Assembly: GCF_024259515.1 (NCBI RefSeq)
Contig: NZ_JANBWE010000003.1
Location: forward strand, 62,001-126,000
Length of the DNA stretch: 64,000 nucleotides
From: Salirhabdus salicampi
Lineage (GTDB): Bacteria > Bacillota > Bacilli > Bacillales > Alkalibacillaceae
Reading direction: 5' to 3'
Of this stretch, positions 54,450-62,772 are shown piece after piece (position 1 is the stretch's first letter; each line of letters starts with the position of its first letter). Made by a program: the position numbers and the translations under genes. Under the pieces are notes generated by a model. It saw only the letters and a program-made list of their open reading frames with translations. It ran no database searches and was not told the origin of the DNA.

Positions 54450-54941
54450 CTAATGTGCTTTTTTGTTGTTTAAACCTTCTCCCATTCCTTCTAAAAAATG
54501 AACCATCGTGTTCATTGAAGCTTTCACATTAGGGTCTCTCATTGATTTCAATAACCCCCACATGCCAACTTTGCCATCGTCTTCAGTGCTTTCCGTAGCT
54601 TTGTCGATACCTTGGGTTAATCCATTTAACAATTGGTTTAACTTCTCGGAATCAATAGAGGATAACAATGTAGCCATACTCATGCTATTTTTAATGACAT
54701 TGTGCATCCCTGGTTGATTTATTTCTTCCATCATGATGGCTCCAACTTTGTCCCTTGTTCTAAGGAACCCTCTAATAATCGGAAGGACACCAGAGTTGTG
54801 AAGTTCTTCAATAATGGTTAACGTTTCTTGAATTGCTTCGCGATTATCTGCAATTTGTTTTAAAATGGCATTTAAATCCTGCTCTCTTTCTTCATGGACG
54901 GTTTTTTCCGTACGTTCAATTTGCTTGATCGCTTTTGCCAT
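54450..54941 (-). CDS. yrhD: DUF1641 protein YrhD
   Basis: The 163-residue helical protein (MAKAIKQIERTEKTVHEERE) contains a C-terminal DUF1641 region (DDGKVGMWGLLKSMRDPNVK, NTMVHFLEGMGEGL). B. subtilis YrhD lies next to the formate dehydrogenase-like YrhE in the same way. The ATG at 54941 follows GAGGGTG; a start five codons earlier is less well spaced. It overlaps the end of the fdh gene by 26 bases, indicating coupling. It is presumably an accessory subunit; biochemical function is unknown. Confidence 0.88.
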   Translation of the reverse strand: MAKAIKQIERTEKTVHEEREQDLNAILKQIADNREAIQETLTIIEELHNSGVLPIIRGFLRTRDKVGAIMMEEINQPGMHNVIKNSMSMATLLSSIDSEKLNQLLNGLTQGIDKATESTEDDGKVGMWGLLKSMRDPNVKASMNTMVHFLEGMGEGLNNKKAH

Positions 54942-57906
54942 CGTATACACCCTCACTTCTTAATGTCTCCGGAATTGGAGTGAAATCTGGACGTTTCCAT
55001 TTCTTTTCAACTTCCACACCGATATGTGGCTGTGGATTACCAAATCTGTGGTTGTGCTCTGGTAATGGTGCTTCTCCTGATTCTTCCAGTAACTCCATTT
55101 TTACTTTTGCTTCTTTGTAGTTTGGTGTATGGGTATCTTTATCGTAATAACTACTTGTTAACTTATTTACGGCGCTAACACTTTCTCTTGAGTTCATCGG
55201 CAAGTAAAGCTCTTTTCCTTTTACACGCTCTGTAACAAGTACGCGAATTTCTACTTTTCCATATGGTGAAAGTAATCGGACGAGAGCACCGGTCTCAAGA
55301 TTCCTTTCCTCAGCTAATTCTTTTGACACTTCTAACCATGGGCCTGGAACCATATGGTGAATCCCCTCTGATCTGTCTGTCATATTCCCTTCGTGGAATT
55401 GCTCAAGCAAACGGCCATTATTTAAATGTAAGTCGTATTCATCATCATATTCCTGTGGAACAGTCCAATCTACAGGGAATAATCTTGCTTTTCCATCTTT
55501 AAACTTAAACTTATCCTTATAGAGCAATGGTGTGCTTTCCCCGTTTCCTTTCACAGGCCAGATTTGACTATCAAAACCTTCTAATCGGTCGTATCTAACA
55601 CCGGCAAAGGAAGGAGCTAACTTAGCTGCTTCTTCCATAATTTCGGAAGGGTTTGAATATGTCCAATTTGCTCCTAATTTATTGGCAAAGTCGCGGAATA
55701 TTTCCCAGTCCGGTTTACAATCTCCTAACGGTTCTAACACTTGGTAGAAACGTTGAATTCTTCTTTCTGTGTTTGTGAACGTTCCCTCTTTTTCAAGGCT
55801 CGGTGCTGCTGGTAACACAACATCCGCAAATTGGGCTGTTTTGGAGAAAAAGACATCTTGTACAACAAAGAAGTCGAGTTTTTCAAATGCTTCGTGAACG
55901 TAGTTAATATTCGAATCGACAAGAGCCATTTCTTCTCCGAATAGGTACATGCCTTTTACATGACCGTTTGTAATCGCTTCTACAATTTGGTGATTATTTA
56001 ATCCCGGTTCTTTTGGCAGTTTTGTACCCCAAGCTTCTTCGTAACGAGCCCGAACGCCGTCATCTTCAATAGGCTCATAACCTGGTAAGAAGTTCGGCAT
56101 TGTTCCAAAATCACTTGCTCCTTGCACATTGTTATGACCACGAAGTGGAAATGCACCTGCACCAGGTCTGCCGAAGTTTCCAGTCACTAACAGGAGGTTA
56201 CTAATAGCTGTACTCGTATCTGTACCCCCCATATGTTGTGTAACTCCCATAGCCCATAAGACACAAGTTCCATCAGCGTCACGAATATATTCGGCTAATT
56301 GAATCAATGTTTCTTTCGAAATACCAGTTACATCTTCAGCATACTGAAGAGTGAATTTATCTAATGATTGCTTAAACTCTTCTACATTGTTAACACGCTC
56401 ACGCAAAAATTCTTTCGCTTCCCAACCTTGATCAAAGAAATATTTCGTAATGGCTGATAGCCAAACAAGATCTGTACCTGGCTTCGGGTGGATAAACATG
56501 TCAGCTCTGTCAGCCAGTTCATTTTTCCTTAAATCGGAAACAACTAATTTAGTATTTCCTAATTTGTGTGCACGTTTTACACGAGTTGCAAGCACTGGAT
56601 GTGACTCTGATGGGTTTGCACCAACTACAAGTACTAATCCTGCATTTGCGATATCTTCCATTGTTCCCGAATCTCCACCAATACCTACGGTCCGCATAAG
56701 CCCGGCAGATGCAGGAGTTTGGCAATAGCGGGAACAGTTATCAATATTGTTAGTTCCAAACACAGAACGGGCTAACTTTTGAAATATATAATTTTCTTCG
56801 TTCGTACATTTTGATGAAGCAATGAACCCGAGTGCATCAGGGCCTTCTTTTTCCTTTATATTTTGGAACTTCTCTGCCATTAATGTTAATGCTTCATCCC
56901 ATGTCGCTTCGTAGAATTTATCCCCTTTACGGATGAGTGGTTTCGTTAGACGTTCTTCACTATTGACGAAATCCCAACCAAATTTCCCTTTTACACAGGT
57001 CGAAATGCCGTTAACAGGTGCATCTTCAACAGGTTGAACTTTTAAGATTTCCCGATCTTTTGTCCAGACTTCGAAACTGCATCCAACTCCACAGTATGTA
57101 CATACTGTTTTCGTTTTCTTAATACGGTCCTCGCGCATAGCAGCTTCAACATTGGAAATTGTAAAAATTTCGTTATAACCTGGCTCAACCTCTTTCGTTA
57201 AATCAATCATCGGCTCTAATATGTTTTTATCCATACCGGTCATGTAACCGGCATTTCCAAGCATTGATTTTTCCATTAATGCATTACAAGGACAAACGGT
57301 TACACAATGTCCACATGATACACATGATGATTGATCAATCGGAACATCATCATCCCAAATGACCCGAGGTTGTTCCCGGTCCCAGTCAATACTTAACACT
57401 TCACTAACTTGTAAGTCTTGACAAGCCTCTACGCAAAGGCCACAAAGGATACACTGATCAGGCTCATAACGGTAGAACGGGTGTGTATTATCTGGAGGAT
57501 AAGGTTTTGGTTTAAATTCGTATTTTTGATGGTCAAGCTCTAAGTATTCTGCCGTATTATGTACGACACAGTTTCCATTGTTGTTGTCGCAAACAGTGCA
57601 ATAAAGTTCATGATTTTTTAAGATTCTTGACATACCTTCTAACTGTGCTTCTTTTGCTACTTCAGAAACAGAGTTGACTACCATATTTGGCTCTGCTTTT
57701 GTAGAACATGCACGTTTTAGTTCACCATTTACTTCTACATAGCAGGTGTCACATGTTTGAATCACGCCTATACCTAGATCAGGCTGTGATGAACATATAC
57801 CCGGAATATAAACGTTATTTTCTAGCGCTGCTTCTAAAATAGATTGGTCTTTTTTTGCTTCGACTTCTGTGTCGTTCACTTTGAACGTAAAACTTTGTTC
57901 TTCCAT
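54916..57906 (-). CDS. Formate dehydrogenase alpha subunit (YrhE-type, cysteine form)
   Basis: The 996-residue protein has an N-terminal [2Fe-2S] domain (CSSQ..CDTC..C), a histidine/cysteine iron-sulfur segment (CTVCDNNNGNC), two [4Fe-4S] motifs (CILCGLCVEAC and CVSCGHCVTVC), the molybdopterin Fe-S motif CTYCGVGC, and molybdopterin/dinucleotide-binding domains. The Mo ligand position in DNCSRYCQTPASAG (~residue 395) is cysteine, not selenocysteine. There is no Tat signal, so it acts in the cytosol. I start at the ATG at 57906, eight bases after GAGGTGG; a GTG at 57918 is inside that signal. It should oxidise formate; the electron acceptor is not encoded here. Confidence 0.92.
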   Translation of the reverse strand: MEEQSFTFKVNDTEVEAKKDQSILEAALENNVYIPGICSSQPDLGIGVIQTCDTCYVEVNGELKRACSTKAEPNMVVNSVSEVAKEAQLEGMSRILKNHELYCTVCDNNNGNCVVHNTAEYLELDHQKYEFKPKPYPPDNTHPFYRYEPDQCILCGLCVEACQDLQVSEVLSIDWDREQPRVIWDDDVPIDQSSCVSCGHCVTVCPCNALMEKSMLGNAGYMTGMDKNILEPMIDLTKEVEPGYNEIFTISNVEAAMREDRIKKTKTVCTYCGVGCSFEVWTKDREILKVQPVEDAPVNGISTCVKGKFGWDFVNSEERLTKPLIRKGDKFYEATWDEALTLMAEKFQNIKEKEGPDALGFIASSKCTNEENYIFQKLARSVFGTNNIDNCSRYCQTPASAGLMRTVGIGGDSGTMEDIANAGLVLVVGANPSESHPVLATRVKRAHKLGNTKLVVSDLRKNELADRADMFIHPKPGTDLVWLSAITKYFFDQGWEAKEFLRERVNNVEEFKQSLDKFTLQYAEDVTGISKETLIQLAEYIRDADGTCVLWAMGVTQHMGGTDTSTAISNLLLVTGNFGRPGAGAFPLRGHNNVQGASDFGTMPNFLPGYEPIEDDGVRARYEEAWGTKLPKEPGLNNHQIVEAITNGHVKGMYLFGEEMALVDSNINYVHEAFEKLDFFVVQDVFFSKTAQFADVVLPAAPSLEKEGTFTNTERRIQRFYQVLEPLGDCKPDWEIFRDFANKLGANWTYSNPSEIMEEAAKLAPSFAGVRYDRLEGFDSQIWPVKGNGESTPLLYKDKFKFKDGKARLFPVDWTVPQEYDDEYDLHLNNGRLLEQFHEGNMTDRSEGIHHMVPGPWLEVSKELAEERNLETGALVRLLSPYGKVEIRVLVTERVKGKELYLPMNSRESVSAVNKLTSSYYDKDTHTPNYKEAKVKMELLEESGEAPLPEHNHRFGNPQPHIGVEVEKKWKRPDFTPIPETLRSEGVYDGKSDQAN

Positions 57907-58059
57907 AAATAGACCCACCTCTTAAAATGTAGACTTATTTAAAGTATGAACCAATCGACAAAATGTATTACAAATAAAAGGAAATAATTACTTTTTTTCG
58001 CCACGTTTCGAGGTAGAATCAAAGTAAGAAACAATTCTTTTTAAAAAAAGCAAATTGAC

Positions 58060-58085
58060 TGTAACTTTTTTGTATTTCATTTGTC
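58060..58085 (+). promoter_or_regulatory. Candidate autoregulated ECF promoter
   Basis: TGTAAC (58060-58065), 16 bases and TGTC (58082-58085) match the ECF pattern (AAC motif at -35, CGTC-like -10). It would start transcription about 30 bases before the sigma gene. Confidence 0.6.
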
Positions 58086-58120
58086 TGTAAAGGGTGACGG
58101 AAAAGAGGGGGGAGGAAATA

Positions 58121-58624
58121 ATGGCAGATCCATTAGAACAGTTGTATACATACCATAAACATTCTATTTATCGTTATTTCCTCCGCTTAACATCCAATAC
58201 ACACCTTGCAGAGGACTTAACACAAGAAACGTTTTTTAAAGCATTTAAAGGGATGAACCATTTTCGCGGTGATAGTTCGTTAAAAACATGGTTGTTTAAA
58301 ATTGCTCATAACACATACGTAAATGATGTAAGGAAAAAAGCAAGACAAATGGAAGAACAAGTTGATTTAATGTTAAAGGATTTATCGGATAAACAGAATG
58401 ATTATAAAGCCATTGATGAACAAATGATGATCCAGCAAATATTAACCACTATGAACGAGAAAGAAAGGACATTTTTACTTTTACGAGACTTTCAGCAGTT
58501 CACTTATGGTGAAATAGCTAAAATTTTAAAATTGACAGAAGGTCAAGTTAAGGTTGGAATCTACCGTGCGAGGAAGTCATTTACAACATTATACCGAAGG
58601 CAAGAAGGGGAGGGTGAAGAATGA
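58121..58624 (+). CDS. ECF-family RNA polymerase sigma factor
   Basis: The 167-residue protein has region 2 (YFLRLTSNTHLAEDLTQETFFKAFKG) and region 4 (LLLRDFQQFTYGEIAKILKLTEGQVKVGIYRARKSF). The ATG at 58121 follows GGGGGGAGGA; an in-frame GTG at 58094 precedes the ribosome site and is rejected. It overlaps the anti-sigma gene by four bases. It resembles SigM/SigV/YlaC-type factors of Bacillus, but I cannot place it in a subgroup. An ECF-type promoter upstream suggests autoregulation. Confidence 0.93.
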   Translation: MADPLEQLYTYHKHSIYRYFLRLTSNTHLAEDLTQETFFKAFKGMNHFRGDSSLKTWLFKIAHNTYVNDVRKKARQMEEQVDLMLKDLSDKQNDYKAIDEQMMIQQILTTMNEKERTFLLLRDFQQFTYGEIAKILKLTEGQVKVGIYRARKSFTTLYRRQEGEGEE

Positions 58625-60111
58625 ATTTAACATGTGAAGCGGTGCAAGACATGTACGTCTTATATGAAGAAGATGATTTGCATAGGAGTACAAAGAAAGC
58701 AATTGATGAGCACTTATCAACATGTACACAGTGTACAAAGGTATATAAATCCGGTGAAAATTTTATAACAGCAAAACAAGGAGAAGAAACGATAACACCA
58801 CCTGATAAGTTAGATAAACAAATTAAATTAAAATTAAAATTACGAAAAATACAATTTGCTTTTTTGTTTTTTGTGGCGGTTATTCTCGTATATAGTTTTT
58901 TCCAATACGTAGATAATCGAAAAAATTTGTTATATGAGGTATCAAGAACAGAGCAAACACTTATGGATTTGAATTTTGAATTAGATCAAGTGAAAACTGA
59001 AGGTGATGTACGCCTTCAAACTTCACTTATTGAAGATATGAACGAGAAAACAAGTCGCATCCCAAGGTATTTAAATATTTATGAGAATTATCAATTAGAT
59101 CAGCATCCTTATCAATTTAATCTAAGTGTTAACTATCATCTTTTTCTAGAAGCGTTACATGAACGTTACAAGCATGGATATTGGACATATAAAGATGAGG
59201 AAGCACTAAATCGAATGAAAGGTTACTTTGATGAGTATACGAGGTTATTAACAGATGAACGACTTAAGCTGAATGATGCTCGTAATTATCACCCATCATC
59301 CCTATTTACACCATTTAAAGGGAAAAAAATAAAATCAATCCATCAAAAAATTGATTACCTTGCTTATTCATATAGCAACTTTCTAAAATTTCCTGAAGAA
59401 GTAGATATTATGACGAAAGCCGAATTAAAAAAGCATGTACGGAAAATGTTTCAAATGCCAGAAGCAGAAGTTAGTGTAACTCCGGACGTCAAAGAAGAGA
59501 TTGTGAGAGGATATGGACTATATAATACATCGCTAGCTAGTGAAGATTATTATGTATATGCTAGTTGGGATGCTTATACTGGTAGGTTGATTGAAGTTCA
59601 AAACCACCGCATATCCGAACGTGGAGAACTATTGAAAGAAAATCTCATTAGGGAAAAAGCCAACCAATATATAAATCAACTTCTAGGAGTACAGGAATTT
59701 CGACTTGATTATTTAGGTGTTAACTATCATTATCAGAGCAATATGGACACGAAAGTATATACGTATCATGTGAAACCTACGAATGATGGATTTGAAACAA
59801 ATTCAGAATACAGGTTACGCATTGATGCAAGAACCGGTAATATCGCATCATTAATGTCAACCGACAATCCGTTTTATAATCATTTTACATTTGCTACAAG
59901 CGATGTAAAATTCACGAATTCCGATGGTTTAAAGTCTTTAGAGGAGAAATATCCCGAGGTTCAATTTCAATACAAGGATACGATATATATCCCTTCTCTT
60001 CTAAATAATGAGTATGTGTTGGTTCACCAATATGAAGGGGAGCATGAAGAAGGATATACAGTTAAGGTCTTGTTAAATGTTAATACCGGTGAGGAAGAGG
60101 TAATGTATTAA
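58621..60111 (+). CDS. Membrane anti-sigma factor with zinc-finger N-terminus and large YcdB/PepSY-like exterior
   Basis: The 496-residue protein has a ZAS zinc motif (C5, H31, C35, C38 in HLSTCTQC), one transmembrane helix (~77-97) and a long extracellular part whose C-terminal ~200 residues hold two PepSY/YcdB-like repeats (YASWDAYTGRLIEVQN and YRLRIDARTGNIASL). The zinc domain should hold the co-translated ECF sigma factor inactive; the exterior should sense an envelope signal. The start overlaps the sigma gene stop (ATGA). The exterior is much larger than in most ZAS anti-sigma factors (often ~200 residues total). Confidence 0.88.
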   Translation: MNLTCEAVQDMYVLYEEDDLHRSTKKAIDEHLSTCTQCTKVYKSGENFITAKQGEETITPPDKLDKQIKLKLKLRKIQFAFLFFVAVILVYSFFQYVDNRKNLLYEVSRTEQTLMDLNFELDQVKTEGDVRLQTSLIEDMNEKTSRIPRYLNIYENYQLDQHPYQFNLSVNYHLFLEALHERYKHGYWTYKDEEALNRMKGYFDEYTRLLTDERLKLNDARNYHPSSLFTPFKGKKIKSIHQKIDYLAYSYSNFLKFPEEVDIMTKAELKKHVRKMFQMPEAEVSVTPDVKEEIVRGYGLYNTSLASEDYYVYASWDAYTGRLIEVQNHRISERGELLKENLIREKANQYINQLLGVQEFRLDYLGVNYHYQSNMDTKVYTYHVKPTNDGFETNSEYRLRIDARTGNIASLMSTDNPFYNHFTFATSDVKFTNSDGLKSLEEKYPEVQFQYKDTIYIPSLLNNEYVLVHQYEGEHEEGYTVKVLLNVNTGEEEVMY

Positions 60112-60140
60112 CCATATAACGCTTTGACGATTACGAAGAA

Positions 60141-60165
60141 AAACGGGTGAAATCACCCGTTTATA
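60141..60165 (+). terminator. Hairpin after the sigma/anti-sigma operon
   Basis: AAACGGGTGA pairs perfectly with TCACCCGTTT around AA. The T-run is short, so termination strength is uncertain. Confidence 0.7.
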
Positions 60166-60334
60166 TGGTAGTACTACCTCTTTTTAATAGACTGTAAAAA
60201 AACTTTTGTCATAAATTATACATTTTAGGGAGAGAAAGCTCCTTTTCCACAGAAACATGAATCTAGAAAAACTAGCAAACTGAAAGTGACGGACCTATAC
60301 TTATAGTCCGTTAAAAAATATACACAATACAAAA

Positions 60335-60375
60335 GAAAACCACGTTCGATATTATTAATATCGAACGTGGTTTTC
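60335..60375. terminator. 20-bp perfect inverted repeat, probable bidirectional terminator
   Basis: GAAAACCACGTTCGATATTA is followed after one base by its exact complement (60356-60375) and then TTACA. A-rich and T-rich ends face both ways. The rest of 60112-60451 shows no gene. Confidence 0.7.
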
Positions 60376-60451
60376 TTACAGCCTGAAAGGATGGATTAAA
60401 TCCAAGTGCTTTATAGTAATAATCTTTTGTACCAGCTATTCAATATAAGGT

Positions 60452-61168
60452 TTACTTCCTTAAATTCTTAACATTTATACCGGATTGGCGTACAAGCAAG
60501 TTTATAAACCGTTCATATTCACCGTTGTAGAACCATGCATTCGGTATTGGCAATTGAAATGGCCGCTCGTGATCTTGTTGCAAAAAGAGAGAAATGTGTT
60601 CGTTATATTTTTCTTTCACTTCGTAAGGAAAATCATCTAAATTTTCTTTTGCTAATTCAAATGACTCTTCGAATATATATTTATCAAATCCATTAGCCTT
60701 CAATTTTTCAGAGTGAGCTATATAGTTTATTATTGTTCGACCTATATATCCACTATTTATCGAATCCCAACTTAAGAATAGTCCGTATCCCTCTGAGCTA
60801 TTAAGATAATTAATCCAAATTCCGTCATCTTGTAATATATATAAGAGTGGGGAATCATTTTTTTCAGGTAATACAGTAGCGTTAATAATATCTTTATAAA
60901 TACTTACTTTGATTTTACGTTCCCTTATAAAAAAGAGAAAGAAAGAAAAAAACATCAATATCGCTAATATCATCCCTATCTTTTCCAATCCAAGTCTTCC
61001 TGTTATCGTGGCAGATATAGCAAATAAAATCCCTAAAAGGACTAGTTTAATAGATAAAGTAGAATTCGTTTTAGGAAGGTTAGATTTATCATAATCTGAT
61101 ACTTTTTCATAAAGAAATGGTCGTGCAAAGTACCAAGAAACAGCAGTGCAATAGAATTTTTCTCTCAT
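60452..61168 (-). CDS. Hypothetical two-helix membrane protein
   Basis: The 238-residue protein has two closely spaced transmembrane helices (~39-58 and ~63-82, IKLVLLGILFAISATI and IGMILAILMFFSFFLFF), a basic turn (RERKIK) and a soluble C-terminal region that ends NVKNLRK. There is no signal peptide and no motif I recognise. The topology resembles small PH-like or bPH2 membrane proteins. It starts 18 bases after the stop of the upstream secreted-protein gene on the minus strand and is probably in one operon with it. Confidence 0.7.
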   Translation of the reverse strand: MREKFYCTAVSWYFARPFLYEKVSDYDKSNLPKTNSTLSIKLVLLGILFAISATITGRLGLEKIGMILAILMFFSFFLFFIRERKIKVSIYKDIINATVLPEKNDSPLLYILQDDGIWINYLNSSEGYGLFLSWDSINSGYIGRTIINYIAHSEKLKANGFDKYIFEESFELAKENLDDFPYEVKEKYNEHISLFLQQDHERPFQLPIPNAWFYNGEYERFINLLVRQSGINVKNLRK

Positions 61169-61186
61169 TAAATAACTCCCTTATAG

Positions 61187-62752
61187 CTAAACTTTTCTTC
61201 CCTTTATTCGCAACACGATTACTATAGTAAAAATGATAATAACAAGATTTATGAAAGTCGTCCAAATCCATAGACTGGATTTGTCTCGTTCCCATGTATA
61301 TGTGGATATATTGCCTACGCTATCCTTTACAAGAATTTCAATATCACCTTTGAACCCAACATTAAAGTACCCAGTATTTTCCTCATAGGTTATCTCATCG
61401 CCATTAATGATTAACGTACTACCAGCCTCTACAAAACCACTCGCAAAATTTCCCTTTACCTGTTTGTGGGTTGGTAGCGGCTGAATCATTTCTAAACGTG
61501 GTGACGTGTGGTCTATCGTTAAATGTTTAGAGTAAAGTTTCGTATTTCCGTATTCATCTTGAACCTTGGCAATGATCTGTCTATGCCCCTCTTCTATAGG
61601 GATGATCACATCTTCACTATCTGGGTTAACTGTCTGATTGAATATTGGCTTATCATTATCGTATAAAGTAACGTTGACCGGGAATTCAAATGAGAATGAA
61701 ACATTAAGTTGAGTTGCGTTCGTGTTGGGTTCATCAATCGAGAACTTAACCTGTTCATCTTTAAACTCTTTATTTTTAATATAAAAGCTTGGTATTGTAT
61801 GAAGTTTTGAAAAGGCGGTATCTCCTTTTTTTAAGATGAAATCTCCCTTATATTTCCCGTCGGTTTCTATACTCGTTATTAAGCCTCGGTAAAGGTAACG
61901 GTCATCAGTCTCATTGACTAATTCCATATCCTCTATTGACACATATGATTCCAACACTTCATTGTTTTCTGTTTCGTATAACCGATATTCTAAAGTATCC
62001 CATTCCAATCCTCTGGACACGTCCAACTCTAAAAATAAATTGCCATTTTCAATAATGATATCCTTAAGAATGTGATCGTCACCTTTATACTCTGAATTGG
62101 TATAATCAATTATTATATTTGGGTCTATTTCATTTTGCTCTATTACAATATTGTCTATTTTAGCTTTTAGCTTGTATTTATCACTAGGTATTGAATTAGG
62201 AAGTCTTACCGTTAATTCGTTATTTGTAACTCTTGTTTTTCCTATTTCGAATTCGTGCCACCCGTTTTGTTGTTGTAAGTAAATAGTTATAGCATCATCA
62301 AAATAAAAGTCGCCAGCTGAGTTCCAATTTAACTTTAGCTCCTGACCGTCGGAAATTGAAATCGTACCACTTTTCGGTTCAATCCATGTAATCTCAGGTA
62401 TTTTTAGCGCCTCTTTAGTGACAAGGTTAAAATTATGTGATTCCCCTTCTGATTTAATAATGAATGTATAGGTGCCGGGATTTGCTGTTTTAACGGCCCA
62501 GAACCGTTTATTTGATAGTCCTAAATACATATACTCATCATAATCAAACTCTTTATGAGATATCGTTTGTCCACTTGGTAAAATCATATCTACCTCAAAG
62601 TTATCATGGTTAGAGTTTATCTCAAATTGAAAATTCTCTTTTAATTCCTTCATATCATAAGTTTTACTTATTTCTTCAGCGCTTATGAAAGAAGGAGTTA
62701 AAAGTACTCCTAGAATCATCATTAGAAGTACTTTTATTTTGTTTTTGACCAC
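61187..62752 (-). CDS. Hypothetical secreted, C-terminally anchored beta-rich protein
   Basis: The 521-residue protein has an N-terminal signal peptide (KVLLMMILGVLLTPSFISAEE) and one C-terminal transmembrane helix (~495-515) followed by RIKGRKV, so most of it is outside the cell. The exterior looks like several Ig/fibronectin-like modules, for example VTLYDNDKPIFNQTVNPD, VQDEYGNTKLYSKHLTID and a bacterial Ig-like EAGSTLIINGDEITYEE. No enzyme motif is visible. It lies between two other unrecognised genes of the same operon; role unknown, possibly adhesion or envelope interaction. Confidence 0.75.
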   Translation of the reverse strand: MVKNKIKVLLMMILGVLLTPSFISAEEISKTYDMKELKENFQFEINSNHDNFEVDMILPSGQTISHKEFDYDEYMYLGLSNKRFWAVKTANPGTYTFIIKSEGESHNFNLVTKEALKIPEITWIEPKSGTISISDGQELKLNWNSAGDFYFDDAITIYLQQQNGWHEFEIGKTRVTNNELTVRLPNSIPSDKYKLKAKIDNIVIEQNEIDPNIIIDYTNSEYKGDDHILKDIIIENGNLFLELDVSRGLEWDTLEYRLYETENNEVLESYVSIEDMELVNETDDRYLYRGLITSIETDGKYKGDFILKKGDTAFSKLHTIPSFYIKNKEFKDEQVKFSIDEPNTNATQLNVSFSFEFPVNVTLYDNDKPIFNQTVNPDSEDVIIPIEEGHRQIIAKVQDEYGNTKLYSKHLTIDHTSPRLEMIQPLPTHKQVKGNFASGFVEAGSTLIINGDEITYEENTGYFNVGFKGDIEILVKDSVGNISTYTWERDKSSLWIWTTFINLVIIIFTIVIVLRIKGRKV

Positions 62753-62772
62753 ATTAAGCCCCTCCGAATTGT

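Noticed and set aside
54916-57906. Selenocysteine in formate dehydrogenase
   Set aside because: The frame has no internal TGA and the Mo-ligand position (RYCQTP) is a cysteine codon, so this enzyme is the Cys form.
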